Shown: positions 9,556 through 17,567 of the stretch, piece by piece
Layout of the letters: each line of letters begins with the position of its first letter
Position numbering within the stretch: the stretch's first letter is position 1
NCBI RefSeq assembly: GCF_918698115.1
Contig: NZ_CAKKLV010000007.1
Span: 124,001 to 188,000 of the forward strand
DNA length: 64,000 nt
From: Peribacillus sp. Bi96
GTDB lineage: Bacteria > Bacillota > Bacilli > Bacillales > DSM-1321
Direction: 5' to 3'
The notes under the pieces: generated by a model
Told to the model about the DNA's origin: nothing
The model's database searches: none
What the model saw: only the letters and a program-made list of their open reading frames with translations
Translations under genes and position numbers: made by a program

Positions 9556-10428
9556 TTATTCGGGTAAATGATCCTCTTCATAGTCCTTAGGTATCTCAAA
9601 CGTTAGCGGACCCATCTTTTCTGAACGGATTTCACGTACGACCAACTCTGCGGTTTTATCGTAATCAATGAACCCTCCAGATGCTAAACAGCCCCTGAAC
9701 TTACCGACCCTATCGAAAAGTTCGAGCGTTTCTTGAGGAATTGTATCCAGGTTATAACGCGATTTCAATCTATCCGGATATTCTTTTTCCAAGAAGCGAA
9801 GTCCATATAAGGATACTTCGTGCAAATTTAAAATCGTATCCTTGATCGCTCCCGTCAATGCAAGCTTCAAGCCTACTTCCTGATCTTCGAATTTAGGCCA
9901 GAGAATTCCCGGCGTGTCAAGCAGCTCCAATTCCTTACCAACTTTTATCCATTGCTGCGCTTTCGTGACACCAGGGGTATTGCCTGTTTTAGCAATGTTC
10001 TTTTTAGCAAGCCGATTGATCAATGTTGATTTCCCTACGTTGGGAATACCGACTATCATGGCACGGATCGCTCGCGGCTTGATTCCTCTTGATTCCATCC
10101 GGTCATACTTCTCTTTTAAAAGTTTTTTTGAAGCCGCTGTGATCTGATTTAAACCGTTCCCTGCCTGAGAGTTAATCGCAATTGCCGTTTTCCCCTGTGA
10201 TTTATAATACTCAAGCCACATATTCGTTTTTACCGGATCAGACATATCTGCTTTATTCAAAAGGATGACCCTCGGTTTATGCTGTATGATTTCATCGATC
10301 ATCGGATTTCGTGAAGATGCCGGAAGCCTGGCATCCACAAGTTCAAAGATGATGTCGATCAGTTTTAATTTCTCTGTTACTTCCCGTCTCGCTTTGGCCA
10401 TATGGCCAGGGAACCACTGTATTGTCAA
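9556..10428 (-). CDS. rbgA: Ribosome biogenesis GTPase RbgA (YlqF)
   Basis: Circularly permuted GTPase required for late 50S subunit assembly. The G motifs appear in permuted order: NKAD (G4) at 58-61, then GIPNVGKS (G1) at 127-134 and DTPGILW (G3) at 171-177. The N-terminal [11 protein letters not shown] is the RbgA/YlqF signature, containing the histidine used in catalysis by this family. 290 residues, close to the B. subtilis protein. It starts 17 bases after lepB, so both are probably on one transcript that stops at the hairpin 9436-9500. Confidence 0.96.
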   Translation of the reverse strand: MTIQWFPGHMAKARREVTEKLKLIDIIFELVDARLPASSRNPMIDEIIQHKPRVILLNKADMSDPVKTNMWLEYYKSQGKTAIAINSQAGNGLNQITAASKKLLKEKYDRMESRGIKPRAIRAMIVGIPNVGKSTLINRLAKKNIAKTGNTPGVTKAQQWIKVGKELELLDTPGILWPKFEDQEVGLKLALTGAIKDTILNLHEVSLYGLRFLEKEYPDRLKSRYNLDTIPQETLELFDRVGKFRGCLASGGFIDYDKTAELVVREIRSEKMGPLTFEIPKDYEEDHLPE

Positions 10429-10445
10429 TGGAATCCACCTTCCTA

Positions 10446-11006
10446 CTATTCCGCCAATCGAAAGTCTTCAATTGGCCAATAAACTAATTTAGTTTTTCCT
10501 AACACTTTATCGTAAGGAACGACACCAACGCCAATATGGCGGCTGTCCTTACTAAAACGGCGATTATCCCCTAAGACAAATAGGTGGCCTTCGGGTACCG
10601 TTTCTTGTTCAATGACATCACTTAATGTAAAAGGCTCCGTCAATGCACCGCCATCAATCAATTGCTTTTTATATTTATCCAAGTATGGCTCAGCATATGC
10701 TTTCCCATTCACGTAAAGAGTATCATCTTTATATTCCACTTTCTCACCTGGCAATCCGATGACCCGCTTTATGTAATCCTTGCCTTCAGGAGCTTCAAAA
10801 ACGATAATGTCGAATCTTTTCGGTTCACCAATGGAATAGGAGATTTTATTAACGATCATGCGGTCCGTATCCTTTAATGTCGGCATCATGGAATTACCGT
10901 CCACAACAATAGGAGCCAGGAGGAAATAACGAATCAATGTCGCAGCTATAACCGCGATTATGACCGCCTTTGTCCATTCCCACAATTCATTTTTCTTTTT
11001 CGCCAT
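10446..11006 (-). CDS. lepB: Type I signal peptidase
   Basis: Membrane-bound serine protease that cuts signal peptides from secreted pre-proteins. The 186-residue product has one N-terminal membrane segment (about 12-31) and the Ser/Lys dyad: S39 in DGNSMMPTL and K80 in [12 protein letters not shown]; the box with [15 protein letters not shown] follows. This is the short single-span Sip class of Bacillus. A longer frame begins eight codons upstream, but ATG 11006 has the GGGTGGG ribosome site and puts the charged MAKKK stretch directly before the membrane span. It lies between rplS and rbgA, a place where B. subtilis has no signal peptidase but several other bacilli do. Confidence 0.94.
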   Translation of the reverse strand: MAKKKNELWEWTKAVIIAVIAATLIRYFLLAPIVVDGNSMMPTLKDTDRMIVNKISYSIGEPKRFDIIVFEAPEGKDYIKRVIGLPGEKVEYKDDTLYVNGKAYAEPYLDKYKKQLIDGGALTEPFTLSDVIEQETVPEGHLFVLGDNRRFSKDSRHIGVGVVPYDKVLGKTKLVYWPIEDFRLAE

Positions 11007-11122
11007 CCTTACCCACCCTTTTAGAAGCATATCAACAATTATTTTAACATGTTGCGGGCGCTATAGCGAGCAGGATTCTATATGGTTTTCACCCTATGGG
11101 TGCATTCATGGTTTATTCAAGT

Positions 11123-11160
11123 GCAAAAAGGGAGCCTGATAAACAAGCTCCCTTTTTTGC
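11123..11160 (-). terminator. Rho-independent terminator after rplS
   Basis: Arms 11123-11135 and 11147-11160 form an approximately 11-bp stem (AGGGAGC/GCTCCCT core flanked by A and T runs) about 65 bases downstream of rplS. The A/T flanks mean it could act in either direction. Confidence 0.8.
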
Positions 11161-11225
11161 ATGATACTGTTTGGTTATTCACCTTATGTGGATCATGGTA
11201 AATCCGCATGTAGATATTCGAAGAA

Positions 11226-11573
11226 TTAACGACGAATTTCTTTAATACGAGCTTTTTTACCACGAAGTTCGCGTAGGTAATAAAGTTTCGCACGACGTAC
11301 TTTACCGTGACGGATAACTTCTAGTTTCGCAATTTTTGGTGTGTGAACAGGGAAAGCACGTTCTACTCCAACGCCGTAAGAGATCTTACGTACTGTGAAA
11401 GTTTCACTAACTCCGCCGCCACGACGTTTGATTACAACGCCTTCAAACAACTGGATACGTTCGCGAGTTCCTTCAATAACCTTTACGTGTACACGTACTG
11501 TGTCACCAGGTCTGAATGATGGAAGATCTGAGCGAAGTTGTTCTTTTGTGATTTCGTTAATAAGATTTTGCAT
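11226..11573 (-). CDS. rplS: Ribosomal protein bL19
   Basis: 115-residue 50S subunit protein located at the 30S-50S interface. The sequence [18 protein letters not shown], then [16 protein letters not shown] and [20 protein letters not shown] is the bL19 family throughout; length equals the B. subtilis protein. A TTG three codons upstream is in frame, but ATG 11573 has AGGAGG at 8-10 bases and matches the family start. It follows trmD after a 130-base gap holding a promoter candidate and a structured leader. Confidence 0.97.
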   Translation of the reverse strand: MQNLINEITKEQLRSDLPSFRPGDTVRVHVKVIEGTRERIQLFEGVVIKRRGGGVSETFTVRKISYGVGVERAFPVHTPKIAKLEVIRHGKVRRAKLYYLRELRGKKARIKEIRR

Positions 11574-11584
11574 CGATTTCAACT

Positions 11585-11662
11585 CCTCCTGGACGCTCTT
11601 GCAAATACTAATTGTTTGCAGCGGAACATCGTTATAAGACTGAGCATTTTGCCCAAGTCACA
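11585..11662 (-). ncRNA. Probable L19 ribosomal protein leader
   Basis: The transcript between the putative start point and rplS is compact and structured: TGCAAA (11600-11605) pairs with TTTGCA (11615-11620) around an AATTAGTA loop just upstream of the ribosome site. Firmicutes carry an L19 leader motif in exactly this place, thought to mediate autogenous control. Assignment rests on position and hairpin only; a covariance search was not possible. Confidence 0.45.
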
Positions 11663-11697
11663 AGGTATATCCTATCATACTATAAACGCCGATGCAA
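11662..11697 (-). promoter_or_regulatory. Candidate promoter of rplS
   Basis: On the minus strand TTGCAT is followed after 17 bases by TAGGAT, in the gap immediately after the trmD stop. It would allow rplS to be expressed at a higher level than trmD. Confidence 0.4.
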
Positions 11698-11703
11698 TAG
11701 ACA

Positions 11704-12438
11704 TCAGTCTTCTTTTTTAATCTCGGACAATAATTTTTTTTCAATATCCGATAGTTCATAACTCTCAAGCAAATCAGGACGTCGCATCAACGTTCTGCGC
11801 AGGGATTCCTTCATCCGCCATTCATCGATTTTTTTATGATTCCCGGATATCAGCGGATCGGGAACTTTCATTCCCCGGAAATCTGCAGGTCTAGTATAAT
11901 GGGGATGTTCTAACAAACCAGAAGAATAGGAATCAAGAATCGGGGAGTCAACATTTCCTAGAACGCCAGGAAGCAAGCGGACAACACTGTCAATAATGAC
12001 CATTGCTCCCAATTCCCCGCCTGTAAGCACAAAGTCACCAATCGAAATTTCATCCGTTACGACATGCTGCCGGATGCGTTCATCATACCCTTCATAATGT
12101 CCGCAAATGAAAACAAGATGCTCTTCCTTTGCAAACTCTTCTGCTTTTTTCTGCGTATAACGCTCTCCCTGAGGACAAAGAAGGACTACCCTTGGGGTTT
12201 GCTCTGCTTGCCCTTTAAGAGCTTCTACAGCATCAAAAATCGGTTGAGCTTTCAACACCATTCCGGCACCGCCGCCATATGGATAATCGTCCACCGTCGA
12301 ATGCTTATTATCTGCATAATCTCGAAAATTGGTCACCTTATAGCTGACAGCCTGCTTTTCTGCAGCCTTTTTTAAGATTGACGAGCCAAAAACCCCATCG
12401 AACATTTCTGGAAAAAGCGAAAGTACATCGATTTTCAT
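11704..12438 (-). CDS. trmD: tRNA (guanine-37-N1)-methyltransferase
   Basis: SPOUT-class methyltransferase that makes m1G37 next to the anticodon and prevents frameshifting. The 244-residue protein begins [21 protein letters not shown], contains the YGGGAGMV segment and the trefoil-knot SAM site [20 protein letters not shown]. The frame extends one TTG codon upstream, but ATG 12438 is the family start and overlaps the rimM stop (TGATG). rimM-trmD coupling is conserved in bacteria. Confidence 0.97.
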   Translation of the reverse strand: MKIDVLSLFPEMFDGVFGSSILKKAAEKQAVSYKVTNFRDYADNKHSTVDDYPYGGGAGMVLKAQPIFDAVEALKGQAEQTPRVVLLCPQGERYTQKKAEEFAKEEHLVFICGHYEGYDERIRQHVVTDEISIGDFVLTGGELGAMVIIDSVVRLLPGVLGNVDSPILDSYSSGLLEHPHYTRPADFRGMKVPDPLISGNHKKIDEWRMKESLRRTLMRRPDLLESYELSDIEKKLLSEIKKED

Positions 12439-12956
12439 CAATCTAAAAGTCCCTCCATAGGTGTTATGATGACCTTTTTAGCGGAAATATCGACTTCTTT
12501 TACAATTTGATCAATATACGGAATCAAAATATCCTTACTGCCAGCTTTCTTAATGACCCAAACATCATTTGCACCCGGTGTCAGAACCTCAATGATTTCC
12601 CCAACTTCCATACCTTCATCCGTAAATACCGAACAGCCGATGATTTCATGGAAGTAGAACTCACCTTCATCCAATTTACCAAGCTGTGCTCCTTTGATTT
12701 TCAGGACCCCATTTCTAAAAGCTTCGACCTGCCCGACATTATAATAGTTCTCGAACGTCAATAGATTAAAGTTTTTATGGGTACGATGCGACCTGATGAT
12801 AAGCGGCAAAGGCATTTTCTCCGTATCCCTAAACAAATAAAGGGTATTTCCCACTTTGTACCGTTTTTCCGGAAAGTCTGTTGAAGAAATAACACGGACT
12901 TCTCCTAAAAGACCATGGGTGTTGACAATTTTACCTACATTAAACCATTTTTCCAT
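12438..12956 (-). CDS. rimM: 16S rRNA processing protein RimM
   Basis: 30S maturation factor that binds ribosomal protein uS19. The 172-residue product begins [22 protein letters not shown], the usual RimM N-terminal beta-barrel, and ends in the PRC-barrel domain ([17 protein letters not shown]...[18 protein letters not shown]). The open frame continues 33 codons upstream into ylqD sequence; ATG 12956 was chosen because AGAGGTG precedes it and the family starts here. It ends overlapping trmD by one base and starts 10 bases after ylqD. Confidence 0.96.
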   Translation of the reverse strand: MEKWFNVGKIVNTHGLLGEVRVISSTDFPEKRYKVGNTLYLFRDTEKMPLPLIIRSHRTHKNFNLLTFENYYNVGQVEAFRNGVLKIKGAQLGKLDEGEFYFHEIIGCSVFTDEGMEVGEIIEVLTPGANDVWVIKKAGSKDILIPYIDQIVKEVDISAKKVIITPMEGLLD

Positions 12957-12966
12957 TCTTTCACCT

Positions 12967-13353
12967 CTAACGAATTTCCGAGACGATTCCATCTTTAATG
13001 ACAATTGTTTTCGTTGCCATAATTTCGTCCCAATCTGCCCCGATTTCCACATCAATGATACTTTGAACTTCCCGTTCCTTCAATTCACTTCCGGTGGGAA
13101 GGATCTCCAACTGCTCCATTTGAAATTCAAGCAGTTTAATCTTTTCTTGCCTCTGGTTTATTTCTTTTTCGAAATGAGCACGGAGACTGGCAGGCTGGAG
13201 ATTTCTTGTTTTTTCAAGTTTTTTCAGTTCAAAACGGAGCTGTTCACTCTCTTTTTGAAGCTGAAGGCGTTTTGACTTGTACTTCTCGAGGAGCTGATTC
13301 TTGCTGGATTCCGTTAATACTTGGTTAACGATTACATTTTGGAGAATTTTCAT
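12967..13353 (-). CDS. ylqD: YlqD family protein
   Basis: 128-residue protein of unknown function conserved between khpA and rimM in Bacillus. The middle third (about residues 15-85) is rich in Glu, Lys, Gln and Leu in heptad-like order and is likely a coiled coil; the C-terminal 40 residues ([20 protein letters not shown]...) look like a small beta unit. No signal peptide or membrane segment. The ATG is preceded by a good AGGAGGTG site. Position suggests a link to ribosome or RNA biology, but nothing in the sequence shows a function. Confidence 0.85.
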   Translation of the reverse strand: MKILQNVIVNQVLTESSKNQLLEKYKSKRLQLQKESEQLRFELKKLEKTRNLQPASLRAHFEKEINQRQEKIKLLEFQMEQLEILPTGSELKEREVQSIIDVEIGADWDEIMATKTIVIKDGIVSEIR

Positions 13354-13557
13354 TCCAGCACCTCCTATTATCTATGATTTCTTATTTCCTTCAAAAAATA
13401 TGTATGATAGGGTAATCTTTTTGAAAAATGAGGGTCATTCTCTTAAGTATAACGTAAATCGGTAAAAGATGCGTCTTAAAAAGGCGTAAAGTTTAAACTC
13501 CAGGTCATATTCGATTAGGATCAGAGGAAGAATTTCACTTTCTTGAAGTGCAAAAAA

Positions 13558-13580
13558 AAGGAGGGGTATTAGCCCTCCTT
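13558..13580 (-). terminator. Rho-independent terminator at the end of khpA
   Basis: GGAGGG/CCCTCC stem (arms 13559-13565 and 13573-13579) followed on the minus strand by a run of eight T. The 5' arm overlaps the khpA stop codon, so the gene ends inside its own terminator. Confidence 0.88.
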
Positions 13581-13809
13581 ATTCGGAAATCTCCAAATAG
13601 ATTTTCTTCTGCTGTGAAGATCCTGCTGCATATACCACAGTCCGAATCGCCTTAGCAACACGCCCTTGCTTACCGATGACCTTGCCCATGTCCTCTTTAT
13701 GAACGGAGAGGATATAAACAACTCGGTCGGACTCTTCCTTAGAGGTCACGATGACCTCTTCCGGATAATCCACAAGTGCTGAAACAATCGTTTCAATTAG
13801 TGCTTTCAT
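13579..13809 (-). CDS. khpA: KH-domain RNA-binding protein KhpA (YlqC)
   Basis: A 76-residue single KH domain. The RNA-contacting GxxG loop is GKQG at 46-49, within MGKVIGKQGRVAKAIRTVV. KhpA pairs with KhpB (Jag) in other Firmicutes to bind RNAs and influence cell size. The frame includes an upstream TTG, but ATG 13809 is well placed. It lies 13 bases after rpsP, so both share the promoter at 14135-14164, and the transcript ends at the hairpin that overlaps its stop codon. Confidence 0.95.
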   Translation of the reverse strand: MKALIETIVSALVDYPEEVIVTSKEESDRVVYILSVHKEDMGKVIGKQGRVAKAIRTVVYAAGSSQQKKIYLEISE

Positions 13810-13822
13810 CAACTACCGTCGA

Positions 13823-14095
13823 TTACTTGCTGTTTTTTGCAACATGGAATTTTTCCATGATGCCTTGTGTTGAGAATAAGTTACGAACTGTATCAGATGG
13901 TTTAGCTCCATCTTGTAACCATTTAAGAGCAAGCTCTTCGTTGATTTCAACTTTAGCTGGTTGAGTCACCGGGTTATAAGTTCCTACCACTTCAATGTAA
14001 CGTCCGTCACGTGGTGAACGAGAATCTGCAACTACAATACGATAGAAAGGAGATTTTTTAGCTCCCATACGTTTTAAGCGAATTTTTACTGCCAT
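13823..14095 (-). CDS. rpsP: Ribosomal protein bS16
   Basis: 90-residue 30S assembly protein. [20 protein letters not shown] and [21 protein letters not shown] are diagnostic of bS16. The open frame continues 11 codons further upstream, but ATG 14095 has GGAGGTG at the right distance and matches the family start. First gene of the rpsP-khpA pair. Confidence 0.97.
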   Translation of the reverse strand: MAVKIRLKRMGAKKSPFYRIVVADSRSPRDGRYIEVVGTYNPVTQPAKVEINEELALKWLQDGAKPSDTVRNLFSTQGIMEKFHVAKNSK

Positions 14096-14134
14096 TTTAA
14101 ATAAGCACCTCCGAATAGTTTCACACAAGATAGT

Positions 14135-14164
14135 ATAATATCAAATGTCTTGTATGTTTGTAAA
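14135..14164 (-). promoter_or_regulatory. Sigma-A promoter of rpsP-khpA
   Basis: Minus-strand TTTACA (14159-14164), 18-base spacer, TATTAT (14135-14140); shifting the -35 by one base gives TTACAA with 17 bases. About 40 bases before the rpsP start codon. Confidence 0.6.
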
Positions 14165-14195
14165 GGTTTTTTTCTTAACAGGGGGAAAAAGTGTT

Positions 14196-14222
14196 GAAAT
14201 ACATGGTTTCACCCTGCATTTC
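14196..14222 (-). terminator. Probable terminator after ffh
   Basis: 12-base arms (14196-14207 and 14211-14222) pair with one mismatch and one G-U around a 3-nt loop, followed on the minus strand by AACACTTTTTCCC. It lies 27 bases past ffh and just upstream of the rpsP promoter. Confidence 0.6.
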
Positions 14223-14248
14223 CGCCTCATTTCGACCTGAAATAAACC

Positions 14249-15589
14249 TTACATGAACGGGAATTTGAATCCCTTTTTCTTCCCTTTTTGCATGTTTGTA
14301 ACCTGTTTCATCATCTTTTTCATTTCTTCGAATTGCTTAAGTAAACGGTTCACTTCTTGAATCGATCTGCCGCTTCCTTTGGCGATCCGTTTTTTGCGGG
14401 ATGCATTCATGGTTTCTGGATGTTCCTTTTCCTGCGTTGTCATCGAACGGATGATAGCTTCAACATGACCGATCTGTTTCTCATCGATTTGAAGGTTATC
14501 CATCCCTTTCATTTTGTTCGCACCGGGAATCATTTTCAGAATATCATCAAGCGGCCCCATATTTCGCACCTGTCCAAGTTGCTCAAGGAAATCATCAAAG
14601 GTAAAAGTCGCTGTCCGCATCTTTTTCTCTAATTCTTTCGCTTTTTCTTCATCGACATTAGCCTGTGCTTTTTCGATAAGGGTCAATACATCACCCATAC
14701 CAAGAATCCTTGACGCCATCCGTTCTGGATGGAAGGCTTCAAGTGCATCCAATTTTTCTCCCATACCGACGAATTTAATCGGCGTGTTGGTGACTGAGCG
14801 TATCGAAAGTGCCGCACCACCACGTGTATCCCCATCAAGTTTCGTTAATACGACCCCAGTCAGGCCAAGCTGCTCATTAAAGCTTTGGGCTACATTGACC
14901 GCATCTTGACCTGTCATCGCATCGACAACCAGGAAGATTTCATCCGGTTTTGTCAATTCTTTGATATCCTTGAGTTCGCCCATCAAGTTTTCATCAACAT
15001 GAAGGCGTCCTGCGGTATCAATCAACACATAATCATGATGTTCTTCCTTTGCCTTTTCAATCGCCTGTTTGGCAATTTCAACAGGACTGACCTGGTCACC
15101 CAAGGAAAAAACAGGCATGCTTAATTGTTTGCCAAGTGTTTCAAGCTGCTTAATCGCCGCCGGACGGTAAATATCAGCCGCAACGAGCAATGGCTTGCGG
15201 TTGTATTTTTTTCTAAGAAGATTGGCGAGCTTTCCGGTGGTCGTCGTTTTACCTGCCCCTTGAAGTCCTACCATCATAATGACAGTCGGTGGTTTCGAGG
15301 CAACGGCAATCTTGCTCTGTTCGCCGCCCATCAGCTCCGTCAATTCTTCCTTAACTACTTTAATTACCTGTTGACCGGGGGTTAAGCTTTTCAGCACTTC
15401 CTGACCTACCGAACGTTCACTAACACGCTTTACAAATTCCTTCACGACTTTAAAGTTAACGTCCGCTTCAAGCAGGGCCAATCGAACTTCACGCATCATT
15501 TCTTTAACGTCAGCTTCGTTGACCTTCCCTTTTCCACGGATCTTTTGCATCGTGCTCTGCAGTCGGTCGGCCAATCCTTCAAATGCCAT
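14249..15589 (-). CDS. ffh: Signal recognition particle protein Ffh (SRP54)
   Basis: GTPase of the signal recognition particle, which carries nascent membrane and secreted proteins to FtsY. 446 residues: N domain (1-95), G domain with GLQGAGKTTTT at 108-117, DTAGR in the middle and TKLDG, then the methionine-rich M domain that binds signal peptides and 4.5S RNA (MIPGANKMKGM, RKKRIAKGSGRSIQEVNRLLKQFEEM, ending FKFPFM). It starts 11 bases after ylxM with an AGGAGG site between, so the two genes are co-transcribed. Confidence 0.98.
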   Translation of the reverse strand: MAFEGLADRLQSTMQKIRGKGKVNEADVKEMMREVRLALLEADVNFKVVKEFVKRVSERSVGQEVLKSLTPGQQVIKVVKEELTELMGGEQSKIAVASKPPTVIMMVGLQGAGKTTTTGKLANLLRKKYNRKPLLVAADIYRPAAIKQLETLGKQLSMPVFSLGDQVSPVEIAKQAIEKAKEEHHDYVLIDTAGRLHVDENLMGELKDIKELTKPDEIFLVVDAMTGQDAVNVAQSFNEQLGLTGVVLTKLDGDTRGGAALSIRSVTNTPIKFVGMGEKLDALEAFHPERMASRILGMGDVLTLIEKAQANVDEEKAKELEKKMRTATFTFDDFLEQLGQVRNMGPLDDILKMIPGANKMKGMDNLQIDEKQIGHVEAIIRSMTTQEKEHPETMNASRKKRIAKGSGRSIQEVNRLLKQFEEMKKMMKQVTNMQKGKKKGFKFPFM

Positions 15590-15600
15590 ATTGCCGCCTC

Positions 15601-15933
15601 CTAATCCAACTTCTCAAGCGTCGTGATTGCGTCAAGCAGCTTCTCTTTCGAAAAGGAATCCTTTTCTATGAGTCCCTTCATATTCGCAATCCATTGGTTA
15701 CGCTCTTGAAATTTTTGAAATAACAATAGCTTTGCTTCGTATTCCTCAAGCATCGCTTCTGTTCTTTTTATATTATCATAGACTGCCTGCCTACTCACTT
15801 CGTATTCATCGGCAATCTCCCCAAGAGAGTAATCATCCAGATAGTAGAGGGACATGTAGCTCTGCTGCTTCTCTGTTAACAACGATTGGTAAAAGTCATA
15901 CAAATAGTTAATCCGCGTTGTCTTTTCAAGCAT
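15601..15933 (-). CDS. ylxM: YlxM helix-turn-helix protein, SRP-associated
   Basis: 110-residue UPF0122-family protein. A winged or sigma-70-region-4-like helix-turn-helix is visible in [28 protein letters not shown] (about residues 31-58), followed by a helical tail rich in Glu, Lys and Leu. Homologues in streptococci bind the SRP and modulate it; the fixed position directly before ffh agrees. A GGGAGG site precedes ATG 15933. Expressed from the strong promoter at 15981-16009. Confidence 0.93.
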   Translation of the reverse strand: MLEKTTRINYLYDFYQSLLTEKQQSYMSLYYLDDYSLGEIADEYEVSRQAVYDNIKRTEAMLEEYEAKLLLFQKFQERNQWIANMKGLIEKDSFSKEKLLDAITTLEKLD

Positions 15934-15980
15934 ATTAGCAAGCCTCCCTGCTGTTAAGTGAAAACCCTTTACAAGTTTAT

Positions 15981-16009
15981 ATTGTATAGCCTAGTTTATT
16001 TGATGTCAA
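15981..16009 (-). promoter_or_regulatory. Sigma-A promoter of ylxM-ffh
   Basis: Minus-strand TTGACA (16004-16009), 17-base spacer, TACAAT (15981-15986): a near-consensus promoter about 50 bases before ylxM. Confidence 0.85.
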
Positions 16010-16074
16010 GTTAAACTCCTTACCACATCTTTATAAAACATATTTTTTTCTATTTCCCGCTTCAAGGAGGCGTT

Positions 16075-16257
16075 TCAACCGCTCATCCTCCTATGTTGCG
16101 GTATCTTAACGGATGGCGATTCAACATCATTCTTCTGTCCCAATTCGGTACCCCGCATGTCTTGTGTGCCGCTATTTACACAGATATATCGTTTCTTGAT
16201 GGTTTTGGTGTACGACTCCTTTTTTAAGGATTCCAGCCAATTGTGTCTTAATCCCAT
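16075..16257 (-). CDS. Unrecognised short open frame
   Basis: A 60-codon frame starting MGLRHNWLESLKKESY, basic in its first half and ending in a segment with PSVKIPQHRRMSG. There is no Shine-Dalgarno site before its ATG. In the same frame, an amber stop at 16285-16287 separates it from another 37-codon open stretch that does have a ribosome site. I do not recognise a domain. It could be the remnant of a longer gene, a repeated element that happens to be open, or chance; low confidence that it is translated. Confidence 0.2.
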   Translation of the reverse strand: MGLRHNWLESLKKESYTKTIKKRYICVNSGTQDMRGTELGQKNDVESPSVKIPQHRRMSG

Positions 16258-16284
16258 GCAGTCAAATTGCCGGGTTGTGGAATC

Positions 16285-16398
16285 CTATATAAAAGCAGGA
16301 AGGCAGGTAAAGAGCCATTGGCTTTTGTTTTGTTTTTTGTCTGCCATGGTATGTAAATGTAAATCATTGAATGCCTGAGCTTCTTCTTCCCGCTCCAT
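16285..16398 (-). CDS. Possible 37-residue small protein
   Basis: Starts MEREEEAQAFNDLHL and ends in a hydrophobic WLFTCLPAFI tail. An AAAGGA box lies 7 bases before the ATG, better than for the downstream frame. It is in phase with the frame at 16075-16257, separated by one TAG and nine sense codons. No known family recognised. Confidence 0.2.
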   Translation of the reverse strand: MEREEEAQAFNDLHLHTMADKKQNKSQWLFTCLPAFI

Positions 16399-16484
16399 GA
16401 CACATTCCTTTGATCTGATGATTAATTAGGTCTTTTGCGCCCTTATTCTTCGGAAAAGGGCGAAGTGAATCATAAACAAAAAAA

Positions 16485-16508
16485 CCAGAAGAGAAAAACC
16501 TCTTCCGG
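16485..16508 (-). terminator. Rho-independent terminator after ftsY
   Basis: A 9-bp stem (16485-16493 with 16500-16508, one G-U pair) with a 6-nt loop, followed on the minus strand by seven T. It lies about 17 bases past the ftsY stop and closes the rnc-smc-ftsY operon. Confidence 0.9.
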
Positions 16509-16524
16509 CTTATAAAATGATCAA

Positions 16525-17541
16525 TTAGAGCTGTTCTTTATCAATGATATCAGCAAAGAGGCCGTATACATATTTCTCAGCATCGAATTCCTGAAGATCG
16601 TCCATTTTTTCACCAAGTCCTACAAATTTCACGGGAATGGCCAGCTCATTGCGAATTGCCAAAACAATTCCACCTTTTGCCGTGCCATCAAGTTTTGTTA
16701 AAACAATACCAGACACATTGGTCGCTTCCTTGAATGTCTTGGCTTGAATAAGGGCATTTTGTCCGGTTGTTGCATCAAGAGCAAGCAACACTTCATGTGG
16801 TGCACCAGGTATTTCACGTTCAATTACACGTTTCACCTTTTCCAGTTCCTTCATTAAATTCACTTTATTTTGTAAACGGCCCGCTGTATCACAAATCAAG
16901 ATATCCGCTTTACGTGCCTTAGCTGCCTGAATGGCATCAAACATGACCGCGGCAGGATCAGAACCTTCTCCTTGCTTGATTACACTAACACCAACACGTT
17001 CTCCCCATACCTCGAGCTGTTCAATTGCTCCTGCACGGAATGTATCACCTGCTGCTAATACAACCGACTTACCTTCAGCCTTAAATTTATGAGCAAGTTT
17101 ACCAATTGTCGTTGTTTTACCTACCCCATTCACTCCGACAAACAGAATGACAGTTAAACCATCTTCTTGTATGTTAAGGCTTGATGTCTCTTTAGCATCA
17201 CCTTGATAGATTTCGACAAGTTTTTCGGAAATGACGGATTGCACTTCTCTCGTATCAGAGATATTGCGAAGTTTGACTTCCATTTTTAATTGGTCGATCA
17301 ATTCCATCACGGTATCAAAGCCAACGTCAGCCTGAATCAGTATTTCTTCAAGTTCTTCAAAGAAGTCCTCATCCACTTTCCGGTAACGGGCAACAAGTTC
17401 ATTAACCCTTCCAGTAAATGAATTCCTCGTCTTTGTCAAACCTTGCTTAAATTTTTCCCCTATGGTTACTTCCACTTCTACATCTTTTACCTTTTCTTCC
17501 TGGGTCGTAAATTTCTCTTTTAGCTTTTTGAAAAAACTCAT
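16525..17541 (-). CDS. ftsY: Signal recognition particle receptor FtsY
   Basis: Membrane-associated SRP receptor GTPase that docks the Ffh-ribosome complex at the translocon. 338 residues: a short charged N-terminal A region of about 30 residues, N domain, and G domain with FVGVNGVGKTTTIGKL, DTAGR and TKLDGTAKGG, the same signature set as Ffh. The acidic A domain of proteobacterial FtsY is missing, as is normal in Bacillus. It follows smc by 26 bases, with a clear ribosome site. Confidence 0.97.
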   Translation of the reverse strand: MSFFKKLKEKFTTQEEKVKDVEVEVTIGEKFKQGLTKTRNSFTGRVNELVARYRKVDEDFFEELEEILIQADVGFDTVMELIDQLKMEVKLRNISDTREVQSVISEKLVEIYQGDAKETSSLNIQEDGLTVILFVGVNGVGKTTTIGKLAHKFKAEGKSVVLAAGDTFRAGAIEQLEVWGERVGVSVIKQGEGSDPAAVMFDAIQAAKARKADILICDTAGRLQNKVNLMKELEKVKRVIEREIPGAPHEVLLALDATTGQNALIQAKTFKEATNVSGIVLTKLDGTAKGGIVLAIRNELAIPVKFVGLGEKMDDLQEFDAEKYVYGLFADIIDKEQL

Positions 17542-17567
17542 TGTCCCACTTCCTCTAATTCATGAAT

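Larger units (their letters stand above)
16010..16480. other. Long ylxM-ftsY intergenic region
   Basis: About 470 bases between the ylxM promoter and the ftsY terminator in a place where B. subtilis has little spacing. It holds only the two short in-frame open stretches listed separately (16075-16257 and 16285-16398). No transposase, tRNA or promoter was recognised. Confidence 0.5.

Noticed and set aside
15125-15385. Plus-strand frame of 86 codons inside ffh
   Set aside because: Antisense shadow of a well-supported gene; no independent signals.
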